Positions 10,826 to 19,477 of a DNA stretch of 64,000 nucleotides are shown piece after piece. The stretch spans positions 1-64,000 of the forward strand of contig CADEFF010000016.1 in the NCBI GenBank assembly GCA_902826565.1, written 5' to 3'. The DNA comes from an uncultured Rhodospirillaceae bacterium (GTDB taxonomy: Bacteria > Pseudomonadota > Alphaproteobacteria > Dongiales > Dongiaceae). The notes under the pieces are model-generated. The model made no database searches. It was not told the DNA's origin and worked only from the letters and a program-made list of their open reading frames with translations. The translations under genes were made by a program, and so were the position numbers. How positions within the stretch are numbered: position 1 is the stretch's first letter; every line of letters starts with the position of its first letter.

Positions 10826-10927
10826 CCGCGAGCGGCAGCCATAACGCTGTATGGCCGCCGCCATCCTCTGGAGTATCATGCCGCGGCATCCCCGGCCGCG
10901 GGCCGACAGCAAGAAGGGGTAGGAGCC

Positions 10928-11686
10928 ATGCCGGACCAGCTTGCCGCCGCGGCAAAGGTTCGCGGAGAGCAGGCCAAATATCGCCGGGTGCTGCTGAAGC
11001 TCTCCGGCGAGGCGCTCATGGGTCCCCGCGAGTTCGGCCTCGATCCCGAGACGGTCGGCCGTGTCGCGCGCGAAATCTCCCAGGCCAACCGGCTCGGCTA
11101 CGAAGTCTGTCTCGTGGTGGGCGGGGGCAATATCTTCCGCGGGGTCGCCGGCGCGGCCCAGGGGATGCAGCGCGCGAGCGCCGACTACATGGGCATGCTC
11201 GCCACTGTCATCAACGCCCTCGCTTTGCAGAACGCGCTCGAGCAGCTCGAGGTGCAGACGCGCGTGCTCTCGGCCATCCCGATGTCCACGGTGTGCGAGC
11301 CCTATATCCGCCGCCGGGCGCAGCGCCATCTGGAGAAGGGCCGGGTGGTGATCTTCGCCGCGGGCACCGGAAACCCCTTCTTCACCACCGACACGGCCGC
11401 CGCGCTCCGCGCCTCCGAGATGGGCTGCCAGGCGATCCTCAAGGGCACCAAGGTCGACGGCGTCTATACGGCCGACCCGAAGCGCGATCCCAAGGCGACG
11501 CGCTTCGAGCGGCTGACCTACATGGACGTGCTGTCGAAGGACCTCAAGGTCATGGATGCCTCCGCGATCTCGCTCGCGCGCGAGAACCGAATTCCCGTCT
11601 TGGTCTTCTCGATCCAGCGCGACGGCGCGCTCGCCGACGTGCTGGCCGGACGGGGCACCTTCACGACGATAACCGACGAGGACTAG
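10928..11686 (+). CDS. pyrH: UMP kinase
   Basis: Bacterial-type uridylate kinase (UMP + ATP to UDP + ADP), 252 residues, amino-acid kinase fold and normally a hexamer. Motifs: [11 protein letters not shown] at the start of the fold (after a ~15-residue N-terminal extension), [24 protein letters not shown] and ATKVDGVY-type [14 protein letters not shown]. The start has GGGGTAGGAG upstream. It supplies UDP for nucleotide sugars used by the downstream envelope genes. frr starts 2 bases after the stop. Confidence 0.97.
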   Translation: MPDQLAAAAKVRGEQAKYRRVLLKLSGEALMGPREFGLDPETVGRVAREISQANRLGYEVCLVVGGGNIFRGVAGAAQGMQRASADYMGMLATVINALALQNALEQLEVQTRVLSAIPMSTVCEPYIRRRAQRHLEKGRVVIFAAGTGNPFFTTDTAAALRASEMGCQAILKGTKVDGVYTADPKRDPKATRFERLTYMDVLSKDLKVMDASAISLARENRIPVLVFSIQRDGALADVLAGRGTFTTITDED

Positions 11687-11688
11687 CC

Positions 11689-12246
11689 GTGGCTGAACAG
11701 ACGATTGCCGAGCTTAAACGGCGGATGGACGGTGCGCTCGATGCGCTCCGGCGCGAGTTCGGAGGCCTCCGCACCGGACGGGCCTCCGCTCATCTTCTCG
11801 ACCAGGTCGTGGTCAAGGCCTATGGCAGCGACATGCCGCTGAACCAGGTCGGCAACGTCAACGTGCCGGAGCCGCGCCTTATTTCGGTCCAGGTCTGGGA
11901 CCGCGGACTCGTGATCTCGGTGGAAAAAGCGATCCGGGATGCGGGGCTCGGCCTCAACCCGGTGAGCGATGGCCAGCTCGTCCGCGTGCCGATCCCCGAG
12001 CTCAGCCAGGAACGTCGCCAGGAATTGACCAAGATCGCGCATAAATATGCCGAGCAGGGGCGGGTCGCGGTGCGCAACGTCCGGCGCGACGGCATGGATG
12101 CGATGAAGAAGATGGAAAAGGACGGCAAGATTTCCCAGGACGAGCATCGCCAGCGCGCGGACGAGGTCCAGAAACTGACGGACGAGCACATCCGCAAGGT
12201 CGACGAGATGCTCGCCCAGAAGGAAAAGGAGATCCTTCAGGTCTGA
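11689..12246 (+). CDS. frr: Ribosome recycling factor
   Basis: RRF, 185 residues, splits post-termination ribosomes together with EF-G. Signatures: [47 protein letters not shown] and NVRRDGMD. The start is GTG at 11689, two bases after the pyrH stop, with GAGGAC as ribosome binding site inside the pyrH end, so the pair is coupled. Length matches the family. Confidence 0.97.
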   Translation: MAEQTIAELKRRMDGALDALRREFGGLRTGRASAHLLDQVVVKAYGSDMPLNQVGNVNVPEPRLISVQVWDRGLVISVEKAIRDAGLGLNPVSDGQLVRVPIPELSQERRQELTKIAHKYAEQGRVAVRNVRRDGMDAMKKMEKDGKISQDEHRQRADEVQKLTDEHIRKVDEMLAQKEKEILQV

Positions 12247-12249
12247 CGC

Positions 12250-12978
12250 ATGGAAGCCTTGCCGTCATCCTCGGGGTCTCTGGCGCCGGTCCATGTCGCC
12301 ATCATCATGGATGGAAACGGGCGCTGGGCGAAGGCGCGCGGCCTGCCGCGCATCGCCGGACATCAGCGCGGCGCCGAAGCCGTGCGGCGGACCCTGTCGG
12401 CGGCGGCGGAGCTCGGCATCTCCTACCTGACGCTCTACGGGTTCTCCTCGGAGAACTGGAAACGTCCGGCGGCGGAGATCGACGATCTCATGCAACTCCT
12501 GCGGCTCTATCTCGAGCGCGAGATCAATTCGCTCCATCGTAACGGCATCCGGCTTCGCATCATCGGCGAGCGCCATCGCTTCAGCCCGACGATCGTCCAG
12601 TTGATCGAGGAGGCCGAGCGCCTCACCCAGGGCAATCGCCGGCTCAACCTCACCATGGCGCTGAGCTATGGCGGGCGCGGCGAGATCGCGGCTGCAGCCC
12701 GGCACATCGCCGAGGCGGCCGCCGCCGGGAACCTCAATCCCGCCACCGTCGACGAGGCGGTGTTCGCGCATCACCTCGCCACCGCCGACATGCCGGATCC
12801 CGATCTCGTCATCCGCACGAGCGGCGAGAAGCGCATCAGCAACTTCCTGCTCTGGCAGTCCGCCTATGCCGAGCTGGTCTTCATCGACAAGCTCTGGCCG
12901 GATTTCGCGCGCGAGGATCTCGAGCAGGCCATCCGCGAATATCAGGCCCGCGAGCGTCGCTACGGCAGCACCCGCTGA
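12250..12978 (+). CDS. uppS: Isoprenyl (di-trans,poly-cis-undecaprenyl) diphosphate synthase
   Basis: Cis-prenyltransferase of 242 residues making undecaprenyl diphosphate, the carrier lipid for peptidoglycan and O-antigen. The catalytic Asp is in IMDGNGRWAK, followed by RGLPRIAGHQRGAEAVRR, the YLTLYGFSSENWKRP stretch, and the signature IRTSGEKRISNFLLWQSAYAEL. Starts three bases after the frr stop. It belongs to the growth/envelope operon with cdsA and rseP. Confidence 0.96.
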   Translation: MEALPSSSGSLAPVHVAIIMDGNGRWAKARGLPRIAGHQRGAEAVRRTLSAAAELGISYLTLYGFSSENWKRPAAEIDDLMQLLRLYLEREINSLHRNGIRLRIIGERHRFSPTIVQLIEEAERLTQGNRRLNLTMALSYGGRGEIAAAARHIAEAAAAGNLNPATVDEAVFAHHLATADMPDPDLVIRTSGEKRISNFLLWQSAYAELVFIDKLWPDFAREDLEQAIREYQARERRYGSTR

Positions 12979-12994
12979 CCCGACGGTTTCGCCT

Positions 12995-13792
12995 TTGAGC
13001 GGTCCCCTCCTGCAGCGCATCGTCGCTAGCGCCGTCCTGATGGCGGTGGCGCTCGCCGCCCTGTGTGCGGGCTCGCCCTTTTGGGCGGTGCTGATCGCCA
13101 TCGTCGGCGGGGCGATGAGCTGGGAATGGAGCGCGATGACGGGGGCGGGAGGCTTCGACCGTCTCGGCGCCGCGATCCTGGGAATCGCCGTGCTCGCGAT
13201 CCTCGCCGCCGATCGCGCCGGCCCGGTGACCGGTGTCGGATTGCTTGCGGCCGGCGCCCTGCTGACGGGACTGGCGCTCGTCTTCATCCGCCCGCCGCGA
13301 CCGGCGCTTTGGCCGCTGGCCGGCCTCGCCTATGTCGGCCTGCCGGCGATCGCGCTGGTGTGGCTACGCAACGAGGGCGGCTTCGTCCTCTGCCTGTGGC
13401 TGCTGGTTCTGGTCTGGGCCGTCGATAGTGTCGCCTATTTCGTGGGTCGAGCGGTGGGCGGACCGAAGCTGGCGCCCAGCATCAGCCCGAAAAAGACTTG
13501 GGCCGGCCTCGCGGGCGGCTGCGTGGCGGCGGCGCTCGTCGGGCTCGCCGCGGGCTTTTCGCTCGGGATCGACGGGCGCGCGATGATGGGGCTCGGCATC
13601 CTCCTGGCGCTGATCGAGCAGGGCGGCGACCTCCTCGAGTCGGCAGTGAAGCGGCGATTCAAGGTTAAGGACAGCTCCAGTCTCATTCCCGGCCATGGCG
13701 GTGTGCTGGACCGGGTCGACGGGCTCGTCGCCGTCGCGCTCGCGGTTGCCGCGATCATGGTTCTCGCCGACCGGGCACCGTTGTTTCCTTAG
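12995..13792 (+). CDS. cdsA: Phosphatidate cytidylyltransferase
   Basis: Integral membrane enzyme making CDP-diacylglycerol from phosphatidic acid and CTP, 265 residues with about seven hydrophobic segments. The CDS signature is complete: SAVKRRFKVKDSSSLIPGHGG followed directly by VLDRVDG, with the metal/substrate residues Lys-Asp, His-Gly-Gly and Asp-Arg-Val-Asp. I chose TTG 12995 (MSGPLLQRIVASA) because it lies just after the uppS stop and matches the usual N-terminus; no ATG or GTG fits. No strong ribosome binding site is visible, so translation may be coupled to uppS. Confidence 0.92.
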   Translation: MSGPLLQRIVASAVLMAVALAALCAGSPFWAVLIAIVGGAMSWEWSAMTGAGGFDRLGAAILGIAVLAILAADRAGPVTGVGLLAAGALLTGLALVFIRPPRPALWPLAGLAYVGLPAIALVWLRNEGGFVLCLWLLVLVWAVDSVAYFVGRAVGGPKLAPSISPKKTWAGLAGGCVAAALVGLAAGFSLGIDGRAMMGLGILLALIEQGGDLLESAVKRRFKVKDSSSLIPGHGGVLDRVDGLVAVALAVAAIMVLADRAPLFP

Positions 13793-13973
13793 GGCAAATT
13801 GCCGCGCCGAGTGCGGTAACCGACTGAAGTCAATTAACTTATCCGTGCCGTCGAACCGGCGTCATACTTGCAAATAGGGGGGGCCTACCCTAGCTTCTGC
13901 CTGCCTCGCATCCGGGTACAGCCGCGGCCCCGGAGCCGGTTCGCGATGCGGCCGATCAAAAACGGACTCCGCC
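13793..13973. other. Gap between cdsA and rseP (no dxr)
   Basis: 181 bases without a gene. Many alphaproteobacteria have dxr between cdsA and rseP; there is no room for it and no remnant is visible. The stretch 13830-13880 is AT-richer than its surroundings (TCAATTAACTTATCC, CATACTTGCAAATAG) and probably holds a promoter for rseP-bamA, but no unambiguous -35/-10 pair stands out. Confidence 0.5.
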
Positions 13974-15086
13974 ATGTGGGATGTCGTCGCCCAGTTGCCG
14001 CACTACCTGCTGAGCTTCCTGTTCGTTTTGACCGTCGTCGTGTTCTTCCACGAGCTCGGCCATTTCCTGGTCGCCCGCTGGGCGGGGGTGAAGGTCGAGG
14101 TCTTTTCGGTAGGCTTCGGCCCCGAGCTCTTCGGCTTCACCGACCGCAGGGGAACCCGCTGGAAGGTTTCCGCCCTGCCGCTCGGCGGTTATGTGAAGAT
14201 GTTCGGCGAGGGCGAAGCCGGACGCGACGAGAAGGGCGAGCCCCAGCCGCTGACGCCGGAACAACGCAAGGTTTCCTTTTTCCACAAGCCGCTGGCCCGA
14301 CGGGCCGCCATCGTGGCCGCGGGACCGATCGCCAACTATGTGCTGGCGGTCATCATCTTCGCGGTGCTTTTCGCCACCTATGGCCAGCAATTCTCCTCGA
14401 ACGAGGTCGGCCTGGTGGTGGAGGATTCGGCCGCAGCCGAAGCGGGGATCGAGCCGGGCGACCGCATCGTCGAGATGAACGGCAACCGGATCACCCGATT
14501 CGAGCAGATCGTCGCCTCGATCGAGCTCGGACTCGACGAACCGCTGCATCTCGTAATCGAGCGCGACGGTCGGCGTATTCCGCTCGATGCGCGCCCGCAC
14601 GTGATCGAGATCACCGACAATTTCGGCAACACGCAGCGCGTCGGCCGGCTCGGCATCCAGAGCACGGGTGCCGGCGAGCTGGTGCGATACGACCCGATCC
14701 ACGCCGTCTCCGCCGCGGTGACGCACAGCTACGAACTCACCACGATGATCCTGAAAGCGATCGGCCAGATCATCTCGGGGACCCGGTCGAGCGAGGAACT
14801 GGGCGGCGTCATCCGAATCGCCAAGATGTCCGGGGACGTCGCGACCAACGGCCTGGTCGCATTGCTCGGGTTCACCGCCCTCATGTCGGTCAATCTCGGC
14901 CTGCTCAACCTGTTCCCCGTGCCGATGCTCGATGGCGGGCATCTTGCCTTCTATGCCATCGAAGGTCTTCGCGGGCGTCGCCTGAGCCAGCGCGCGGAGG
15001 AATGGGGTTTGCGGATCGGGCTGGCCATGGTATTGACTCTGTTCATCTTTGCGACCTGGAACGACCTCGTCACCCTGCCTTGGTAG
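13974..15086 (+). CDS. rseP: RIP metalloprotease RseP (site-2 protease)
   Basis: Membrane-embedded zinc protease, 370 residues, that cleaves anti-sigma factors and signal-peptide remnants within the membrane. Zinc motif HELGH is in the first membrane segment (VVFFHELGHFLVARWAGVKV), the third ligand is in NLFPVPMLDGGHL near the C-terminus. A PDZ domain lies between (VGLVVEDSAAAEAGIEPGDRIVEMNG). One PDZ is recognisable, against two in E. coli RseP; this is usual in alphaproteobacteria. The next gene is bamA, 54 bases away. Confidence 0.95.
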   Translation: MWDVVAQLPHYLLSFLFVLTVVVFFHELGHFLVARWAGVKVEVFSVGFGPELFGFTDRRGTRWKVSALPLGGYVKMFGEGEAGRDEKGEPQPLTPEQRKVSFFHKPLARRAAIVAAGPIANYVLAVIIFAVLFATYGQQFSSNEVGLVVEDSAAAEAGIEPGDRIVEMNGNRITRFEQIVASIELGLDEPLHLVIERDGRRIPLDARPHVIEITDNFGNTQRVGRLGIQSTGAGELVRYDPIHAVSAAVTHSYELTTMILKAIGQIISGTRSSEELGGVIRIAKMSGDVATNGLVALLGFTALMSVNLGLLNLFPVPMLDGGHLAFYAIEGLRGRRLSQRAEEWGLRIGLAMVLTLFIFATWNDLVTLPW

Positions 15087-15140
15087 ACGGGGGCTCACGC
15101 GGGCGCAGTCGGTAGTGCGGATTTCTGAGGGGGCAGGGGC

Positions 15141-17429
15141 TTGCGGAGTTGGTCGAGGGCGGCGGCCCGCGCGTTTATGCTGCTCGGGCTGCTCTTCGGT
15201 GCCATCCCGGCACTGGCGCAGGACTTCTTCGACGGTCGCCCGATCGCGGATATCCGCGTCGAGGGAAACCAGCGTATCGAGCCGGAGACGATTCGCTCCT
15301 ACATGCGGATCGCGCCCGGCGATCCCTTCGAGCCCCAGAGCATCGACCGTGCCCTCAAGAATCTCTTCGGAACCGGCCTCTTCGCCGACGTGACCTTCCG
15401 GCGCGACGGCGACTCGCTCGTCGTCACGGTCAAGGAAAACCCGATCATCAACGAGCTGGCGTTCGAGGGGAATGACCGGATCGACGACGACCAGTTGCAG
15501 TCCGAAGTCCAGCTCCGGCCGCGCGTCGTCTATACCCAGACCCGCGTCCAGGCCGACACCAAGCGCATCCTCGAACTTTATCGGCGCGCCGGCCGCTACG
15601 CGGCGACCGTGGAGCCCAAGGTGATCCCGCTGGACCAGAACCGCGTCAATCTGGTTTTCGAGATCCATGAGGGCGACCTGACGGTGGTCGAGCGGATCGA
15701 CTTCGTCGGCAACAAGGCCTTCAGCGACGGCGAGCTTCGTGAAGTCATCCTGACCAAGGAAACCGCCTTCTATCGCTTCCTTTCGAGCGACGACATCTAC
15801 GACCCGGACCGTCTCGCCGCCGACCAGGAAGCGCTGAAGGATCACTACACGTCGGAAGGCTACGCCGATTTCGAGGTGGTCTCGGCCGTCGCCGAGCTTT
15901 CGCCCGATCTGAAGTCCTTCTTCATTACCTTCACAGTGGACGAAGGCGACAGATACGAGGTCGGCGAAACCAACATCCAATCTTCGCTGAAGGACCTCGA
16001 TCCGGAAAGCCTGCGCCAGTACGTCACGCTCGATCCGGGCGACTGGTACGATTCCTCGGAGGTCAACGGGACCATCAACGACATGACGGATGCGATCGGC
16101 ACGCTCGGTTACGCTTTCGTGAAGATCGACGTGCGGCTCGCGCGAACCATGGTCGAGGACCGGCCGGTCATCGACATCACCTACGCCATCGAAGAGGGGC
16201 CGCGCGTCTTCGTGAACCGGATCGACATCACCGGCAACGTGCGCACGCTGGACGAGGTGATTCGACGCGAGTTCCGCCTCGCGGAAGGCGACGCGTTCAA
16301 CAGCGCGAAGCTGCAGCGCAGCCGACAACGCATTCAGAATCTCGGGTTCTTCAGCAAGGTGGATGTGACGGCAAGGCCGACCGACGCGCCCGACAAGGTC
16401 GACATCAACGTCGCCGTCGAGGAGCAGTCGACCGGCGAGCTGACCTTCGGCATCGGCTTCTCGACCAGCGCCGGTCCGCTCGGCCAGATCAACATCCGCG
16501 AGCGCAACCTGCTGGGGCGCGGCCAGGACCTGCGGCTCGATCTCTCGATCTCGGGACGCGATTCGCAGATCCAGTTGAGCTTTACCGAACCCTACTTCCT
16601 CGACCGGGATATCAGCGCCGGGTTCGACATCTTCCGGACCGAAACCAACCGCTCCGAAAGCAATTTCGACCAGAGTCGCACCGGCTTCGCGCTGCGGAGC
16701 GGCTACAATGTCAGCGAATATCTGCGCCAGACCCTGCGCTACCGCTTCAGCCGCGACGACATCTTCGACGTGGACAACGACGCCTCCCTTGCGATCCAGG
16801 AACAGGAAGGCGTGAGCTACATCTCGTCGATCGGGTCGGACCTCACCTACGATCGTCGCGATAGCCGGTTCGATCCGCACGAGGGCTATTATCTGCAGTT
16901 CAGCAACGAGCTCGCCGGGCTCGGCGGCGACGTGCGTTACTTCAAGTCCGTGGCGCTCGCCGGCTACTACTACCCGGTCACGGACTCCGTAACGGCCAGC
17001 CTCGAGGGGCAGGCCGGTCACATCAAGGGCCTGGGACAGGATGTCAGGATCAGCGATGCCTTCGTGATCGGCGGTAACTCCTTCCGGGGCTTCAAGATCG
17101 GCGGTCTCGGCCCGCGGGACCTCGATACCGACGACTTCCTCGGCGGCAATCTTTACTATGTCGGAACCGCCCAACTCGCCTTCCCGGTCGGTTTGCCGGA
17201 GGAATATGGCATCCGCGCCCGGGTGTTTTCGGACTTCGGGTCGATCGGCCATACCGACGCCGATGTCAGCACCGCCGTCGATGAAATGAGCTTGCGCCTC
17301 TCCGTGGGAACGGGCATTACTTGGCGGTCGCCGTTCGGGCCGCTCGCGGTCGATCTGGCTTACCCGCTCCTAAAGGAAGACTTCGACGAGAAAGAACTCT
17401 TCCAGTTTAGCATTGGCACCAGATTCTAG
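15141..17429 (+). CDS. bamA: Outer membrane protein assembly factor BamA
   Basis: Omp85 family, 762 residues: inserts beta-barrel proteins into the outer membrane. A signal peptide (MRSWSRAAARAFMLLGLLFGAIPALAQ) leads into five POTRA domains (first: IADIRVEGNQRIEPETIRSY) and the C-terminal 16-strand barrel, with the conserved loop 6 VIGGNSFRGF (the VRGF/Y-type motif) and terminal Phe of the OMP C-signature. The start is TTG at 15141, preceded by GAGGGGGCAGGGG; the next in-frame ATG (15177) would truncate the signal peptide. skp follows after 6 bases. Confidence 0.96.
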   Translation: MRSWSRAAARAFMLLGLLFGAIPALAQDFFDGRPIADIRVEGNQRIEPETIRSYMRIAPGDPFEPQSIDRALKNLFGTGLFADVTFRRDGDSLVVTVKENPIINELAFEGNDRIDDDQLQSEVQLRPRVVYTQTRVQADTKRILELYRRAGRYAATVEPKVIPLDQNRVNLVFEIHEGDLTVVERIDFVGNKAFSDGELREVILTKETAFYRFLSSDDIYDPDRLAADQEALKDHYTSEGYADFEVVSAVAELSPDLKSFFITFTVDEGDRYEVGETNIQSSLKDLDPESLRQYVTLDPGDWYDSSEVNGTINDMTDAIGTLGYAFVKIDVRLARTMVEDRPVIDITYAIEEGPRVFVNRIDITGNVRTLDEVIRREFRLAEGDAFNSAKLQRSRQRIQNLGFFSKVDVTARPTDAPDKVDINVAVEEQSTGELTFGIGFSTSAGPLGQINIRERNLLGRGQDLRLDLSISGRDSQIQLSFTEPYFLDRDISAGFDIFRTETNRSESNFDQSRTGFALRSGYNVSEYLRQTLRYRFSRDDIFDVDNDASLAIQEQEGVSYISSIGSDLTYDRRDSRFDPHEGYYLQFSNELAGLGGDVRYFKSVALAGYYYPVTDSVTASLEGQAGHIKGLGQDVRISDAFVIGGNSFRGFKIGGLGPRDLDTDDFLGGNLYYVGTAQLAFPVGLPEEYGIRARVFSDFGSIGHTDADVSTAVDEMSLRLSVGTGITWRSPFGPLAVDLAYPLLKEDFDEKELFQFSIGTRF

Positions 17430-17435
17430 GTCGTC

Positions 17436-18011
17436 ATGAAACTGAGCATGTACCGCCGGACGGCGATCGCCGTCCTGGTATCGTTCGCCGCGACCATCGC
17501 CATTCTGGCGCCGCTTCCCGCCTCGGCCCAGCAACAGCAGATTCCGCTGGTGGTCGCCGTGCTGGACGTGAACCTCATCCTCCGCGAGTCGAGCGCGGCG
17601 AAAGCCGTCCGCGCCCAGATCGACAAGCAGCGCGACACCTACCAGGCGGCGCTGGTGACGCAGGAAAACAAGCTGCGCGACGCCGATCAGAAGCTTTCGC
17701 AGGACCGCGCGAGCCTGTCCCAGGAGGAGTTCCTCAAGCGGCGCGACGAGCTCGGCAAGCAGATCGAGCAGCTCCGCGTCGATTCGGACAAGCGCAAGCA
17801 GGCGCTCGAAAAGGCCTTCAACTCCGGCATGCAGCAGGTGACCCAGAGCCTCGGCCAGGTGCTCTCGGAAATCGCCAAGCAGCGCGGCCTGACGCTGGTG
17901 CTCAACAAGGCCATGGTCCCGCTGAGCGCCAACGACCTCGACATCACCCAGGAGGCGTTGAAGATGCTGAACGCCCGCCTGCCGAACGTCGCGGTTCCCG
18001 CCTCCCAATAG
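17436..18011 (+). CDS. skp: OmpH/Skp family periplasmic chaperone
   Basis: Periplasmic holdase for unfolded outer-membrane proteins, 191 residues. N-terminal signal peptide (to about residue 29, ending LPASAQ), a first beta strand VAVLDVNLILRES, then two long charged helices typical of the Skp tentacles (QRDTYQAALVTQENKLRDADQKL ... FNSGMQQVTQ), then the closing strand ITQEALKMLNARLP. Follows bamA closely, as in other alphaproteobacteria. lpxD, which usually follows, is missing. Confidence 0.9.
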   Translation: MKLSMYRRTAIAVLVSFAATIAILAPLPASAQQQQIPLVVAVLDVNLILRESSAAKAVRAQIDKQRDTYQAALVTQENKLRDADQKLSQDRASLSQEEFLKRRDELGKQIEQLRVDSDKRKQALEKAFNSGMQQVTQSLGQVLSEIAKQRGLTLVLNKAMVPLSANDLDITQEALKMLNARLPNVAVPASQ

Positions 18012-18115
18012 CGCATCTCGCCGGTTCCCGCCGCCGGCCTTCCCCTGCGCCATGGTTTCGCGGGGGCGGCTGACAGACCCTCGCGTCGGCGTCTAGGATG
18101 AGGCGGGGCAGAGTT

Positions 18116-18135
18116 CGGCCCGGTCTTCCGGGCCG
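18116..18135 (+). terminator. Hairpin in the skp-fabZ gap, where lpxD is usually found
   Basis: Perfect 7-base stem CGGCCCG (18116-18122) and CGGGCCG (18129-18135) with loop GTCTTC. It lies in the 157-base gap between skp and fabZ, upstream of the fabZ ribosome binding site. There is no T-run behind it; an attenuator or mRNA-processing stem is possible. Confidence 0.4.
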
Positions 18136-18168
18136 CTATCGCGACTATGTGCTGAGGAGAACGACCCC

Positions 18169-18639
18169 ATGACAGAGACAAGGGGCAAGGGACGAACGGT
18201 CGACGCGATCGACGTGCTGCGGGTCATGGAGATGATTCCGCATCGCTATCCCTTCCTCATGATCGACAAGGCGATCGAGCTGATCGCGGATGAGAGCGCC
18301 ATCGGCATCAAGAACGTCTCGATCAACGAGGCTCATTTTCAGGGCCATTTCGCGCGCCAGCCCGTCATGCCGGGCGTGCTCATCATCGAGGCGATGGCGC
18401 AGACCGCGGCAGTGCTGGTCGCGCATACGCTCGGCAAGGAGGCCGAAGGCAAGCTCGTCTACTTCATGTCGGTCGACGGCGGGCGCTTCCGGCGCCCGGT
18501 CGTGCCGGGCGACCAGCTACGCATCATGGTTCGCAAGGAGCGGCAGCGCGGCAATGTCTGGAAATTCGCCGGCGAGGCGAAGGTCGACGGCCATGTGTGT
18601 GCCGAGGCGGTCATCACCGCCATGATCCGGGACGAATAA
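18169..18639 (+). CDS. fabZ: 3-hydroxyacyl-[ACP] dehydratase FabZ
   Basis: Hot-dog-fold dehydratase of fatty-acid elongation, 156 residues. Signature [15 protein letters not shown]; catalytic His in [15 protein letters not shown] and catalytic Glu in [12 protein letters not shown]. Ribosome binding site GAGGAGA lies before ATG 18169. The stop overlaps the lpxA start by one base (TAATG). FabZ competes with LpxA for 3-hydroxyacyl-ACP, and their coupling is conserved. Confidence 0.96.
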   Translation: MTETRGKGRTVDAIDVLRVMEMIPHRYPFLMIDKAIELIADESAIGIKNVSINEAHFQGHFARQPVMPGVLIIEAMAQTAAVLVAHTLGKEAEGKLVYFMSVDGGRFRRPVVPGDQLRIMVRKERQRGNVWKFAGEAKVDGHVCAEAVITAMIRDE

Positions 18640-19445
18640 TGACGTCCATCCATCCAACGGCCGTTGTGGATGGCGCAGCGCGGCTCGCGCCGGACGTGAC
18701 GGTCGGCGCCTATGCGATCATCGGACCGCGCGTGACACTCGATGCGGGCGTGCGCGTCGGCCATCATGCGGTGATCGAGGGCAAGACGAATATCGGCGAA
18801 GGGACGGCGATCCACCCTTTCGCCTGTGTCGGCACGCCGCCGCAATTTCTCGGCCACAAGCCGGAGGACGATACCGAGCTGGTCGTTGGCCGCAACAACA
18901 TCATCCGCGAGCATGTGACGATCAACGTCGGCACGCGGGAAGGCGGCGGGCGAACCTCGATCGGCGATCACGGCTTCTTCATGACGAGTGCCCATATCGC
19001 GCATGATTGCCATATCGGCGATCATGTCATCATGGCGAACTGTGCCACGCTCGCCGGCCATGTGACGATCGGCAACAATGTCGTGATCGGCGGTCTTTCC
19101 GCCGTCCATCAACGCGTTCGGATCGGCGATCATGCCTTCATCGGCGGCATGACCGGCGTCGACGGCGATGTCATCCCGTTCGGCATGGTGGTCGGCAATC
19201 CGGCGCATCTCTCGGGATTGAACGTCGTCGGGCTGAAACGACGCGGTTTCGATCGGGACGCCATCGCCACGCTGCGCGAGGCCTATCGCGCGCTGTTCGA
19301 GGAAGCCGGCATGTCCGCCGAGCGGTTGTCCGAGGCGGCACAGCGGTTCGGCAAGACACCGGACGCCATGCGCATGATCGACTTCGTTCAAGCGGACAGC
19401 GAGCGCGCGCTGTGCCGTCCCGGCCTCAACCATGGACGCCGCTAG
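18639..19445 (+). CDS. lpxA: Acyl-ACP--UDP-N-acetylglucosamine O-acyltransferase
   Basis: First enzyme of lipid A synthesis, 268 residues. N-terminal left-handed beta-helix hexapeptide repeats (IHPTAVVDGAARLAPDVTVGA...), catalytic His in SAHIAHDCHIGDH, and the C-terminal helical domain (NVVGLKRRGFDRDAIATLREAYRALF). The ATG overlaps the fabZ stop (TAATG). The last codons and the stop lie in a near-perfect 30-base tandem repeat shared with the lpxI start (separate entry); the tail RPGLNHGRR is therefore probably not original. Confidence 0.95.
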   Translation: MTSIHPTAVVDGAARLAPDVTVGAYAIIGPRVTLDAGVRVGHHAVIEGKTNIGEGTAIHPFACVGTPPQFLGHKPEDDTELVVGRNNIIREHVTINVGTREGGGRTSIGDHGFFMTSAHIAHDCHIGDHVIMANCATLAGHVTIGNNVVIGGLSAVHQRVRIGDHAFIGGMTGVDGDVIPFGMVVGNPAHLSGLNVVGLKRRGFDRDAIATLREAYRALFEEAGMSAERLSEAAQRFGKTPDAMRMIDFVQADSERALCRPGLNHGRR

Positions 19446-19477
19446 GTGTCCCGGCCCTAACCATGGACGCCGCTAGG
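19417..19477 (+). repeat. Tandem duplication spanning the lpxA end and lpxI start
   Basis: Two 30-base copies, 19417-19446 and 19448-19477, differ only at two adjacent bases (TC versus CT): each reads GTCCCGGCC(TC/CT)AACC, then ATGGACGCCGCTAGG. Period 31 bases. Copy 1 encodes the last residues and TAG stop of LpxA; copy 2 contains the lpxI ATG. Because 31 is not a multiple of 3, ATG in copy 1 (19432) is out of frame with lpxI and stops at the TAG of copy 2. Confidence 0.9.
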
